64,000 nucleotides of DNA, taken from contig CACZZF010000001.1 of assembly GCA_902785575.1 (NCBI GenBank), positions 266,777 to 330,776 on the forward strand. Reading direction: 5' to 3'. Below the pieces are notes generated by a model that was not told the origin of the DNA, ran no database searches, and was given only the letters and a program-made list of their open reading frames with translations. Position 1 is the first letter of the stretch. Every line of letters begins with the position of its first letter. Positions 32,365-40,712 of this stretch are shown here, piece after piece. The DNA comes from an uncultured Bacteroidia bacterium. Its GTDB lineage: Bacteria; Bacteroidota; Bacteroidia; Bacteroidales; UBA932. The translations under genes and the position numbers were made by a program.

Positions 32365-33543
32365 TTGGATAAAATGAACAACTGGCAAAGGATATTATCG
32401 GTCGCTCGGCGCGAGCTCAGGATAATCAGGAACCGTCCTCTTTATTTCATGGGCTCGGTCGGAGTGATCGCGTTCTGCGCCGTTTTCTTCCTGACTTTCT
32501 TGAACAATGGTCTTCCGGACAATATCCCGATAGGTATTGTAGATGAGGACCAGTCTTCAACCTCACGGAACTTTTGCCTTCAACTCGACGCGACCCAGCT
32601 CGGGAAGGTAGTCCGTTACGATTCATTCTCTGCTGCGAGGGAAGACATGACAAGCGGGAAGATCGCCGCCGTCTGCGTGATCCCGGAGGGGATGAACGAG
32701 AATATACAGGCTTTCAAGCAACCGAAGATCACGTTCTATGTGAATGGGTTGTATTTCGTGAGCGGCGCACTTGCCTGGAAAGACTTGTTGACTATGGTCA
32801 ACCTGACCAACGGCGCTGTGCAAAGGGAGATCCTAAGGGCGAAAGGATTCAATGACAGCCAGATAATGGGCATGATACGTCCGATAGACATCGACACCCA
32901 CCAGATAGGCAACGTCACGACCAACTACAACTACTACCTTACGGGAATATTGCTCCCGGGAATACTGGAAATGATTGTGATCCTGGTACTTATATATTCT
33001 TTGGGTGCGGAGTTGAAGTTCGGGACGTCGAGGCATCTGATGGACACATCCGGCCATTCGATAGTGACCGCATTGATGGGCAAACTCCTGGTTTGGACGA
33101 TTGTGTTTTCCGCAATAGGGTTCGTGATCATCATGCTCCTGTACCACTGGCTCCATTTCCCGATCAGCGGAAGCATATTCAATATGTTCCTCGCCATGTT
33201 CCTGATGATCATAGCAAGTGAGGCTGCCGGAATATTCATCCTGGAGATGCTACCCGTACCAAGGCTGGCGTTGAGTGTCGGCGCGTTGTACAGCGTGCTT
33301 GGCCTATCGCTGTCGGGATTCACATTACCTCTCGAGGCGATGCCACCCTACATACAAGGGCTTGCCGTCATGTTCCCGTTGAGACATTACTACCTTTTCC
33401 ACGTCCAGGAGGTCATCTTCGGAGCAGGTTTCGCCGGATGGTGGGATGAGGTGATCCATCTATTGGTATTCCTGTTCGTCCCCCTCGTCGGCCTCAGCAG
33501 GCTAAAGAACGCATATATCCATCAGAACTTCCCAAAAGAATAG
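32365..33543 (+). CDS. ABC-2 family permease (YbhR/YhhJ-like), first
   Basis: The protein has 392 residues. A membrane helix near 25-45 is followed by a large periplasmic domain (about 50-185) with the family-typical IPIGIVDEDQSSTSR stretch. Five membrane segments lie between 190 and 380, including LSLSGFTLPLEAMPP, the conserved ABC-2 loop. These permeases export drugs or other hydrophobic molecules when powered by an ABC ATPase. No ATPase domain is fused here and none is encoded in the operon. ATG codons at 32365 and, ten bases on, 32374 are alternatives; the first gives a three-base gap from the adaptor gene. Confidence 0.87.
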   Translation: MDKMNNWQRILSVARRELRIIRNRPLYFMGSVGVIAFCAVFFLTFLNNGLPDNIPIGIVDEDQSSTSRNFCLQLDATQLGKVVRYDSFSAAREDMTSGKIAAVCVIPEGMNENIQAFKQPKITFYVNGLYFVSGALAWKDLLTMVNLTNGAVQREILRAKGFNDSQIMGMIRPIDIDTHQIGNVTTNYNYYLTGILLPGILEMIVILVLIYSLGAELKFGTSRHLMDTSGHSIVTALMGKLLVWTIVFSAIGFVIIMLLYHWLHFPISGSIFNMFLAMFLMIIASEAAGIFILEMLPVPRLALSVGALYSVLGLSLSGFTLPLEAMPPYIQGLAVMFPLRHYYLFHVQEVIFGAGFAGWWDEVIHLLVFLFVPLVGLSRLKNAYIHQNFPKE

Positions 33544-33546
33544 ACC

Positions 33547-34827
33547 ATGGCAAACAACAGATTCATAAATACTTGGCTTCGGGACTGGTGGGACATTTTC
33601 TGTCACGAGCTCAAGCAGATATTCTCCGACGGAGGAGTCATGCTGATTTTCATCATCGCCGGACTAGCCTACCCGCTTTTATATAATGTGGTGTATCTCA
33701 ACGGCCTGTTGGAGGATACTCCGGTCGCCGTAGTGGACGACGCCGACTGTTCCGACAGCCGTAGGTTCATAAGGGAGATCGATGCCACCAGGGAGGTGGA
33801 AGTCGCCGCGAAATGTGTCAATATGGATGAGGCCGAGAGACTGATGCGGGACCGAAAAATCAACGGAATAGTGTATTTCCCCAGGGACTTCGGTGAGAAA
33901 CTGGCCAGGAACGAGACCGCGACCCTCTCTCTTTACGCCGACATGAGCAGTTTCTTGTATTATAAGAACGCCATGATCGCCACTAATTTCGTGATGCTTC
34001 ACGAGATAGGGCAGATCCAAATGGAGAGGTACTCGCTTGCGGGGATGACGGAACAAGAGGCGTCCCAAGTCATCAAACCTCTTGGTTATGAGGACAATAA
34101 TCCTTTCAACAGGACTTTCAACTATAGTCTATTCCTGATCTCGGCCATATTGATGATAATCATCCAGCAGACAATGTTCTACGGAATGTCATTGCTGGCG
34201 GGGACCCAGAGGGAAAGGAACCACAGTTTCGCCTCCCTGCCTGACAAACTGGAAGGTCACGGAATGATCCGTGTCGTGCTTGGCCGCGGCGGCGCTTACT
34301 GGCTGCTTTACCTTGGGATCGGCATGTATATAGCCTTCATCGTTCCGGCGATATTCGGGATTCCCCAACGCGGCCAGTTCGGTGACATTTTGGCGATGCT
34401 GCTATTCTTCATCACGGATTGCGTGTTCTTCAGCATGACCTGGAGCACATTGATCACCAGACGAGAGTCGGTGTTCCTGCTTTTCCTGGCCATGTCTCCG
34501 ATCTGCCTGTTCCTGACAGGCTGCTCATGGCCCACAGTCGCATTTCCGGGATTCTGGAAGGTGTTTTCCTACATATTCCCGTCAACTTTCGGGGTCCAGT
34601 CCTATATCAACCTCAGCACTGCCGGAGGTGACATCAACGCCGCTGGAAGCCAGATGAGGATCATGATCCTGCAGACCATAATCTATTTCGGACTTTCCTG
34701 CGCCTGCATTTTCGCGGAGAACTGGGTGATACACCACAAGGAAGTGATCCGGGAACGGAAGGACAAACTGGCCAGGAAGGCCGGTATTGACAAAGTTGAG
34801 GATACCAAGATAATAGCCGGAGAATAA
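33547..34827 (+). CDS. ABC-2 family permease (YbhS/YbhR-like), second
   Basis: The protein has 426 residues and is homologous in layout to the preceding gene. It has a first membrane helix near 27-48, a periplasmic domain with TPVAVVDDADCSDSRRF, then about five membrane segments, with FLTGCSWPTVAFPGFW as the conserved loop. A charged cytoplasmic tail (EVIRERKDKLARKAG) ends the protein. It probably forms a heterodimer with the first permease. It starts three bases after that gene and its stop is five bases from the convergent LuxR-type gene, with no terminator in between. Confidence 0.87.
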   Translation: MANNRFINTWLRDWWDIFCHELKQIFSDGGVMLIFIIAGLAYPLLYNVVYLNGLLEDTPVAVVDDADCSDSRRFIREIDATREVEVAAKCVNMDEAERLMRDRKINGIVYFPRDFGEKLARNETATLSLYADMSSFLYYKNAMIATNFVMLHEIGQIQMERYSLAGMTEQEASQVIKPLGYEDNNPFNRTFNYSLFLISAILMIIIQQTMFYGMSLLAGTQRERNHSFASLPDKLEGHGMIRVVLGRGGAYWLLYLGIGMYIAFIVPAIFGIPQRGQFGDILAMLLFFITDCVFFSMTWSTLITRRESVFLLFLAMSPICLFLTGCSWPTVAFPGFWKVFSYIFPSTFGVQSYINLSTAGGDINAAGSQMRIMILQTIIYFGLSCACIFAENWVIHHKEVIRERKDKLARKAGIDKVEDTKIIAGE

Positions 34828-34832
34828 AGACG

Positions 34833-36284
34833 TCAGAGTCCCAGCTCCTCGGCTTTCGCCAACATTTCAGTATTGCCGCTGACTTCGAGCTTACTATAGA
34901 TACGGTACTTGTGGTTGCTAACGGTTCGGGCTGACAAGCATAGCTTATCCGCTATCTGCTTGTCGGAAAGGCCCTCTTTACTGAGGGATATTATTTCCAG
35001 CTCCCTTGAGCTCAAACCTCTGGTACCCAACGACTTCTTCCTCGAAATCATCAGCTCGGAAATATAATTCACGACCACCGGATCCATCGGGGCGTCGCCT
35101 TCGGACAGACTGGCGCAACGTTGCCGTATCTCATCCTCGCTCATTGTGGGCCATTTCCGGATGAAATCCAAAGTGTGACTATCTTTGATTCCAGCGAGAG
35201 CAGGATCATACAAGTCTTTGGCGATCACGGCGAAAAGCATCTCACGGCTTCGGGCAATAGCCTGGATACTTTTGTTCTTCTGGGAAATCTGGCGGTTGAG
35301 CCGGATGAACTGGACGATAGCGGCCATAGCCAAGATGAATAGAGCGCCGAAAAGAAACACAAGACCGGTCCTCGTCTTTATCTGCCTGTCTTTAAGTTCA
35401 GTCTGATACTCAGTCTGGAGGTTTTGGAGAATGTCGTCACCTTTCTGACGCATGTACAGCTGCATGTAATAGGAAAAATTCTGATGAGCCTCCGTCGCCA
35501 GCCGGATATTCCCTTTTCGCAGATACAGAATGGTCAAGTGGTCATATATCTGATACAACTTAAGGTAATCTGTCTCTGGAGTCTCTCCTATAATCCGCGT
35601 GCAGAAACTGATGGCCTCATCAGTTTTGTCTCCCTGCCGGAGATATCGCATCCGGGAGGATAAAGCTCTCGCGGAAGTCTTACCACCGTCAATCTCCTCC
35701 GCTTTTTCAAGCCACTCACCAGCCTTTCGGTAAATCTGCCTGTCCAGGACATCATTCCAGCGGTTCTTGTTGATGTACAACTCGCACAGAAAATAACAAG
35801 ACTCCGCCACGATCCCGTTCCACCCCCTGGGTTCAGCCAGTGTCAAAGCGTTTTCAAGATATTCAATTCCCTCATCGTCCCTGTTCTGTTCGGCGGAAAA
35901 ATTGGAATAGGAGCAGACTTTACCCTTAAGCAGCAGCGCCGCGGCCAGCAAGGAATCATCTCGCTCCTGAACAGCGATGTCTTCCGCTTGACAGGCATGC
36001 TCAAACGACAAGGAATCCCTGCTGGTCTGGAGAAAGAGCTTTGAAAGAGTAAGGTGAGAAAGGGCCTGGTCAATCTTCTCTCCGGAATCGGCGATCTTTA
36101 AAGCGTCAAAAGCCAAGCTGACGGCTTCATCGTAACGGGACTGTGATGTCAGTCTTTCCGCTTCTTCCAACAAGGTGGATACACTTTGTTCCTGCCGTAT
36201 ATCGATGCCTCCATCGCAAGAAAAAAGCAGAGACAGCGAAATCACCAAAAAAACGGCCTTTGAGTATATACTTATAGGTCTCAT
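34833..36284 (-). CDS. TPR-containing membrane regulator with LuxR-type DNA-binding domain
   Basis: The protein has 483 residues from the ATG at 36284. A signal or anchor segment at residues 8-23 ends in FSC. Tetratricopeptide-like helical repeats fill about 30-290. A membrane helix lies near 312-335 (VFLFGALFILAMAAIVQF), then a short coiled coil, and a C-terminal LuxR helix-turn-helix (about 420-483) with LSSRELEIISLSKEGLSDKQ and ARTVSNHKYRIYSKL. The sensor is thus outside the inner membrane and the DNA-binding domain inside, a design common in Bacteroidota. Five TGAGTA/TACTCA half-sites surround its promoter, which suggests autoregulation. It lies just downstream of a surface-protein operon that it may control. 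Confidence 0.83.
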   Translation of the reverse strand: MRPISIYSKAVFLVISLSLLFSCDGGIDIRQEQSVSTLLEEAERLTSQSRYDEAVSLAFDALKIADSGEKIDQALSHLTLSKLFLQTSRDSLSFEHACQAEDIAVQERDDSLLAAALLLKGKVCSYSNFSAEQNRDDEGIEYLENALTLAEPRGWNGIVAESCYFLCELYINKNRWNDVLDRQIYRKAGEWLEKAEEIDGGKTSARALSSRMRYLRQGDKTDEAISFCTRIIGETPETDYLKLYQIYDHLTILYLRKGNIRLATEAHQNFSYYMQLYMRQKGDDILQNLQTEYQTELKDRQIKTRTGLVFLFGALFILAMAAIVQFIRLNRQISQKNKSIQAIARSREMLFAVIAKDLYDPALAGIKDSHTLDFIRKWPTMSEDEIRQRCASLSEGDAPMDPVVVNYISELMISRKKSLGTRGLSSRELEIISLSKEGLSDKQIADKLCLSARTVSNHKYRIYSKLEVSGNTEMLAKAEELGL

Positions 36285-36353
36285 GAGTAATAAATCGCCC
36301 AAATATACTCATTTTCATACTCAAATTGAGTAAAATGAGTAAGATTACTCAAT
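36282..36353. promoter_or_regulatory. Cluster of TACTCA/TGAGTA palindromes at the LuxR-type promoter
   Basis: TACTCAAATTGAGTA (36318-36332) is a perfect palindrome. TGAGTAA-GA-TTACTCA (36336-36351) is a second one. Further half-sites lie at 36306-36311 and 36283-36289, the last overlapping the start codon. A -7 box TATATTTG sits at 36307-36300 on the minus strand among them. The spacing of 15-20 bases suggests cooperative binding of a dimeric regulator. Confidence 0.7.
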
Positions 36354-36459
36354 AAAAAAACAAATAAAACCCCCATCTTGCAATCAGCAAAAACAGACGA
36401 TTATAACTCAACCTTGAGGAAAGAACTATTCACTTTACTGACCTATTGAAGCTATTCAA

Positions 36460-36500
36460 ATTAAAGAAGCGGTCGCGGCTGAGGGAGCCACGACCGCTTC
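36460..36500 (-). terminator. Terminator of the surface-protein operon
   Basis: A perfect 10-bp stem (36466-36475 with 36491-36500) extends inward by four more pairs after one mismatch, with a short loop. On the minus strand it is followed by TTTAATTTG. It lies 17 bases past the stop of the FISUMP gene at 36517. Confidence 0.75.
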
Positions 36501-36516
36501 AGTATTTAGAAGACGA

Positions 36517-38652
36517 TTATTCGATAGAAGCTACCGGACGCACAAACATTCCTTGGTAACGGTTGGCCGTTGAGATCTGTTGCATATTAGGAAAAACAGA
36601 AGGATCCGGGCAAGTCATATAATATGCTCTTTGCTGGTTGGAGGTGTCCAGTGAGGATGACCAATAACTTGCCATACTTGTGGAATTCTGAATTGAGTTT
36701 TGCACAAAGGATCCACCATTGCCGGGAAGGAACATCTTGTTGCCGTTCGCCTTACAGGTCACTTCATATCCTAGATTCACAGAATCCCAGACCCAATCGT
36801 ACTGGGTCCTGTCAGTCAAGATATCGAAATCCGCTTTGGTCGGCATACGCCAAGAGCCTCCCCATCTTCTATGGGCGATATCGTCCTCAGGCAGGAGCAC
36901 TGTCAACCCGCTGCTGAGAGTGTACTTTTCCATAAAAGCGCTGCCGCTGCCGTCAGTGTCAAAATATGAGTACCAATCATACCCGCCAGACTTCCAGGTA
37001 AGAGGACTTAAGGACGAATAATATGTGTCGAGCTCACCCCAGGCGAAATAGTCTCCTGTTTCAAGGGGGCTTTCAGCACCGAGGTTCACCCTGGCCCATC
37101 TGAGTCCATTGCCCATATAGACATATCCGCGGCTTTCCAGCTCGCCCACAGCCGGATTCACGCCCGACACCAACTCAACACTGAACACTGGACGAATAGT
37201 ACAGCCATTGTTCCGATCATAGATACCTACAGAATACGAGCTACCCAGAACAAATAAATGAAATGCTTGATAAGGATATGAATCATACACTTCGGATGAC
37301 CAATAAAAGCATCTTTCATTTCTGAACCCAACCGGGAAGTTTGCGGTGGAATTTCCTGCGGCAGGAAGGAAAACAGTCTCACCATTGGAATTGCTGAAGT
37401 ATCTGTAGCCATTTACTCCGGAGGACTTATAATTCTCTACCCAAGAACGTGAGCAAGCGTCATTTAAGGAAACTAATTCATTCTTGGTCGGCATTCGCCA
37501 AAGACCATGCAAAATCTGGGTCGCGGCATCGTCCTCCGGTTCAAGGATAGTCTTACCATCAGTAAAACCCTGATAACCTCTACTGGATACTGTGCAGTAC
37601 TTTGTCAAGGCATCTCGGCTACCATTGCAAAGAGGATAACTTGACCAAGCAACGCCTTGCCTCGGTTGTGGCACGCCCCAAAGAAAGTAATCACCCCAGC
37701 CAGTCTCAGAGCTCGCGCCAAGATTGCACTTGGCAAACATCAGACTCTCACCAGCATCATTCTTTATACCCAAATTGACATATTCTGTCGCGATCCAGGC
37801 GGAACCACTGATGTCACCGATGCCGATGTACTTGGACGCGCTGACCGTTTTCGTTCCAACATTCCGGGTGTAAAGCACACAGGCGTTCTCGTCGTTAATT
37901 GAGAAATCATAATTCACCGCCGTTCCTACAGCGCTCCCATCAAGAACGCCAGAAAAACCTAAAAAGGAATCGGCTTCATCAAAATAACCGACAATGGCCT
38001 TGCCAGCGGAACCGATAGAGTAATTCAATTCTCCCGAAGCGGACACCCCATTGAAGACGACAGGCTTCACATTATCCTGGAATAGAGTATAGAAATGATT
38101 CGAGTCATATCCAGAGACATCGAAGTGGATGTATTTATCCGAGCCAGTGAGCGCGGGGGCCTCCATATTCACGTCACCAAGCAGTCCATCTTCAAAGATG
38201 TACCGAACCTGTGTCGCTTTAAGGAAGACGCCATTGTAAGGCATGCCCAAGCCAAGAAAGACAAATTCTCCTCCCTGGTACGCCACGGTAGCGTGTTTCG
38301 CATTGGGAAAATGAACGGCAGTCAGTGTGCCGGACGCGCCTAGGTCAGAGGCCACAAGACCATTCATCGGCGTTGATTCCCACTCACCGTCATTATATTC
38401 CATTTCCAAATACTTTGGAGCGGCAACTCCATTGATGAACAAGAAGACCACATCACCGTCAGCCCAACCACTTTTCACAGCCGCCCTGGTATCGGGAGAC
38501 TCATCGAAGACATTGGACCTGGTAATGGTAAGAGCCACCTTGAACTTTTGGTTGCCCTGGCCTTTATCAGGAGCGACAGGTTCCTCAATCAAGAGTTCAC
38601 TGCAAGCGACTAGCGCGAAAAGTGAAATGAATAGTATAAATAACTTTTTCAT
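36517..38652 (-). CDS. Surface lipoprotein with fimbrillin-like N-terminus and two FISUMP domains
   Basis: The protein has 711 residues from the second ATG (38652). The lipoprotein signal ends FALVACS with Cys near residue 17. Residues 30-270 resemble the fimbrillin-like N-terminal module seen in neighbouring genes (a TRAAVKSGWADGDVVFLF motif). Two FISUMP (Fib_succ_major) domains follow, each with YVNLG or ARVNLG, GDYFLWG or GDYFAWGE, WRMPTKNE or WRMPTKAD, and a YWSSE or YWSSS motif near a C-terminal RPVFS or RPVAS. These domains occur in secreted Fibrobacter and Bacteroidota proteins and have no proven activity. It is the last gene of the operon starting at 43364, 18 bases after the BspA-like gene. 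Confidence 0.8.
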   Translation of the reverse strand: MKKLFILFISLFALVACSELLIEEPVAPDKGQGNQKFKVALTITRSNVFDESPDTRAAVKSGWADGDVVFLFINGVAAPKYLEMEYNDGEWESTPMNGLVASDLGASGTLTAVHFPNAKHATVAYQGGEFVFLGLGMPYNGVFLKATQVRYIFEDGLLGDVNMEAPALTGSDKYIHFDVSGYDSNHFYTLFQDNVKPVVFNGVSASGELNYSIGSAGKAIVGYFDEADSFLGFSGVLDGSAVGTAVNYDFSINDENACVLYTRNVGTKTVSASKYIGIGDISGSAWIATEYVNLGIKNDAGESLMFAKCNLGASSETGWGDYFLWGVPQPRQGVAWSSYPLCNGSRDALTKYCTVSSRGYQGFTDGKTILEPEDDAATQILHGLWRMPTKNELVSLNDACSRSWVENYKSSGVNGYRYFSNSNGETVFLPAAGNSTANFPVGFRNERCFYWSSEVYDSYPYQAFHLFVLGSSYSVGIYDRNNGCTIRPVFSVELVSGVNPAVGELESRGYVYMGNGLRWARVNLGAESPLETGDYFAWGELDTYYSSLSPLTWKSGGYDWYSYFDTDGSGSAFMEKYTLSSGLTVLLPEDDIAHRRWGGSWRMPTKADFDILTDRTQYDWVWDSVNLGYEVTCKANGNKMFLPGNGGSFVQNSIQNSTSMASYWSSSLDTSNQQRAYYMTCPDPSVFPNMQQISTANRYQGMFVRPVASIE

Positions 38653-38670
38653 AATCATCTCCTCCTATTT

Positions 38671-40686
38671 TTACCAGTTCTCTCCACTTTCAAAAGGGGA
38701 TACATAAACAAACGCGCCATCCGCACCACCTATTATCCTATATCGGTCCGCGTAATCGAGCCAATAAGCTGTATTCTGGTAACTGTCAAACAGATTATTA
38801 GGGACATAGATCGGGCAACTGCTGCCGTCAAACATTCCACCGGAAGCATATCTGGGAGTTCCTATCGCACTTGGCACGATAGAAGCCTCGATACGGATCC
38901 ACTCTAAGGAGGTGCAATTTTCAAAAGATCTTCCACCAACCACTTGCACTCCGGAAGGGATGGTGACGGAAGTCAAATGCTCACATCCAGAGAACGCGTA
39001 ATCGGAAATCACACTCAAACTCTCAGGCAATACTACCTGGGCAAGAGTAGTACCCAAAAACGCATAGAAAGAGATATAATCAGTCGGCGGAACAGTATAG
39101 GACTGGTTGTCCATACCATAGGTCGCGAAACTGACAAGATACCTGACATCATCTTTGACCATAATCAAAGACCTTCCATCCTGGGAAGCGAACTTGCCAT
39201 TGAAACGCTGGAGCATCATACACTCGGCGAACGGATTTCCTAAAGGAACGTCATAAGTATCTGAATAATACCCAAGAAAATCCACTGACTCTGGTATTGT
39301 CACTTCGAGGAGATTCGGGCAATCATCAAATGCGAGAGACCCGATTCTCTTGAGACTCTCCGGCAGGAAATCAATCTCTTCAAAACCACATCCTGAGAAA
39401 GCTGAACGATCAATCGTAGTCAGGCTCGTGCCAAGATACGCGTCAACCAGGTTTGTGCAAGAATAGAAGGCAGATTGACCAATTCTCTCGACATAATCCG
39501 GCAAAGTGACAGTCTCTAGATTATTGACATCCTTGAAAGCGTTATTGTCTATTATCGTGACAGGTTCAAGGAAACGAATGATTCCGACACCGTTGTTGTC
39601 TTTAGGAGCGACAGTCTCTGTCACAGTGTTTTCCGCCGATGCGGCAGACAAATAATCGACAGCCTCTCCGTCAGTGGTAGTGTACCATATCTCATTGAAA
39701 GGCTGGCCTGAAGCCGCGGAAGAATTAATCCATCCTGTGCTTCGGCCGTTGGAAATGTTAGTCGCGTTCTCGATGTAGGTGTCAAGAGGATTGTTAAAGG
39801 TCTTGAACACGTTGCGGTCCAGCGACTTGACTGTGGTCAGTGAGTTGAATGTCGCCTCAATGCCTCCCAGCCTTTTTACGGTTAGCGAATAACCTCCCTC
39901 GAGCGCCACATCAGGCAGTGTCACCATGAAGTAGTTCTTCCCAGGCTCGAAAGTGCCTCCATTAGGAGCATAGACCGTGATCGACTTCTTGGGGTTTTGG
40001 ACTTCACCAACGACTACAGGGTTCATGTCCCCATCCAGTCCAAAGGTCGCGTTGCCTGCGAGAGTCTCGTCATGGAGTCCCTTGAGAGTAACTGAGATCA
40101 CGTCATCCTTGTTAAACCTCACATAGACTCCGGAGTAGGCGTTCTTGTAATTGATGGTGAAACTCTCGGAGCGTCCAATCATCGTAGCGACGCCATTGTC
40201 GAAGGTGTCGGCCTTACCTCTCTGCAGATCGGGAACGCTGGTCGTGATGACCGCTGTAGCGGAATTGCCGTCCGGCTCGGAGTAAACCGCATCCACATTG
40301 TAGGGATAAAGTCCCCATAGATAATTGATTCCGGACTCACCGTCGTCACCGACCACTACCGTGACCGTTCCCCTGAACTGAGCCTTGCGGGCGGGCTCAG
40401 TATTGGTGGAAGTGAACATTGTGGACACTCCGAGACTGAAGATATTGATCGGATCCCCAGGGCTCCAAAATGTCTTCAACTGAGTTCCTTGGAAGGCAAC
40501 AGATGTCCTTGTCGTCTGATCGATGGACTCGGCTCCTTCAGCAATGTCAGCCGTGATGATCACTTCTCGTTGAGTGACCGTCTTTGACACGCCGTTATCC
40601 TCTGGTCCTTGCGGTACCATTTCCTGCGATTGGCAGGCAAACAGTAGCGCAAGAGAGGCAAGCGTCAGTATTATTCTGATTTTCAT
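38671..40686 (-). CDS. BspA-like leucine-rich-repeat surface lipoprotein with fimbrillin-like N-terminus
   Basis: The protein has 671 residues. A lipoprotein signal with LFAC near residues 15-18 precedes an N-terminal module (about 35-320) containing REVIITADI, TRTSV, SPGDPINIFSLG and GDDGESGINYLWGLYPYN. This module is nearly the same as in the genes at 59610 and 63449. A linker with NEIWYTTTDGEAV is followed by BspA-type leucine-rich repeats (LRR_5, about 365-600), each with patterns like LTSVTIPSGV and CTNLVDAYLG. BspA proteins of Tannerella bind fibronectin and other host ligands; adhesion is therefore likely but inferred. It is the middle gene of a three-gene operon, 26 bases after the M64 peptidase gene. 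Confidence 0.85.
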   Translation of the reverse strand: MKIRIILTLASLALLFACQSQEMVPQGPEDNGVSKTVTQREVIITADIAEGAESIDQTTRTSVAFQGTQLKTFWSPGDPINIFSLGVSTMFTSTNTEPARKAQFRGTVTVVVGDDGESGINYLWGLYPYNVDAVYSEPDGNSATAVITTSVPDLQRGKADTFDNGVATMIGRSESFTINYKNAYSGVYVRFNKDDVISVTLKGLHDETLAGNATFGLDGDMNPVVVGEVQNPKKSITVYAPNGGTFEPGKNYFMVTLPDVALEGGYSLTVKRLGGIEATFNSLTTVKSLDRNVFKTFNNPLDTYIENATNISNGRSTGWINSSAASGQPFNEIWYTTTDGEAVDYLSAASAENTVTETVAPKDNNGVGIIRFLEPVTIIDNNAFKDVNNLETVTLPDYVERIGQSAFYSCTNLVDAYLGTSLTTIDRSAFSGCGFEEIDFLPESLKRIGSLAFDDCPNLLEVTIPESVDFLGYYSDTYDVPLGNPFAECMMLQRFNGKFASQDGRSLIMVKDDVRYLVSFATYGMDNQSYTVPPTDYISFYAFLGTTLAQVVLPESLSVISDYAFSGCEHLTSVTIPSGVQVVGGRSFENCTSLEWIRIEASIVPSAIGTPRYASGGMFDGSSCPIYVPNNLFDSYQNTAYWLDYADRYRIIGGADGAFVYVSPFESGENW

Positions 40687-40712
40687 AATAAAAAGATATT
40701 TGCTATTGATAA

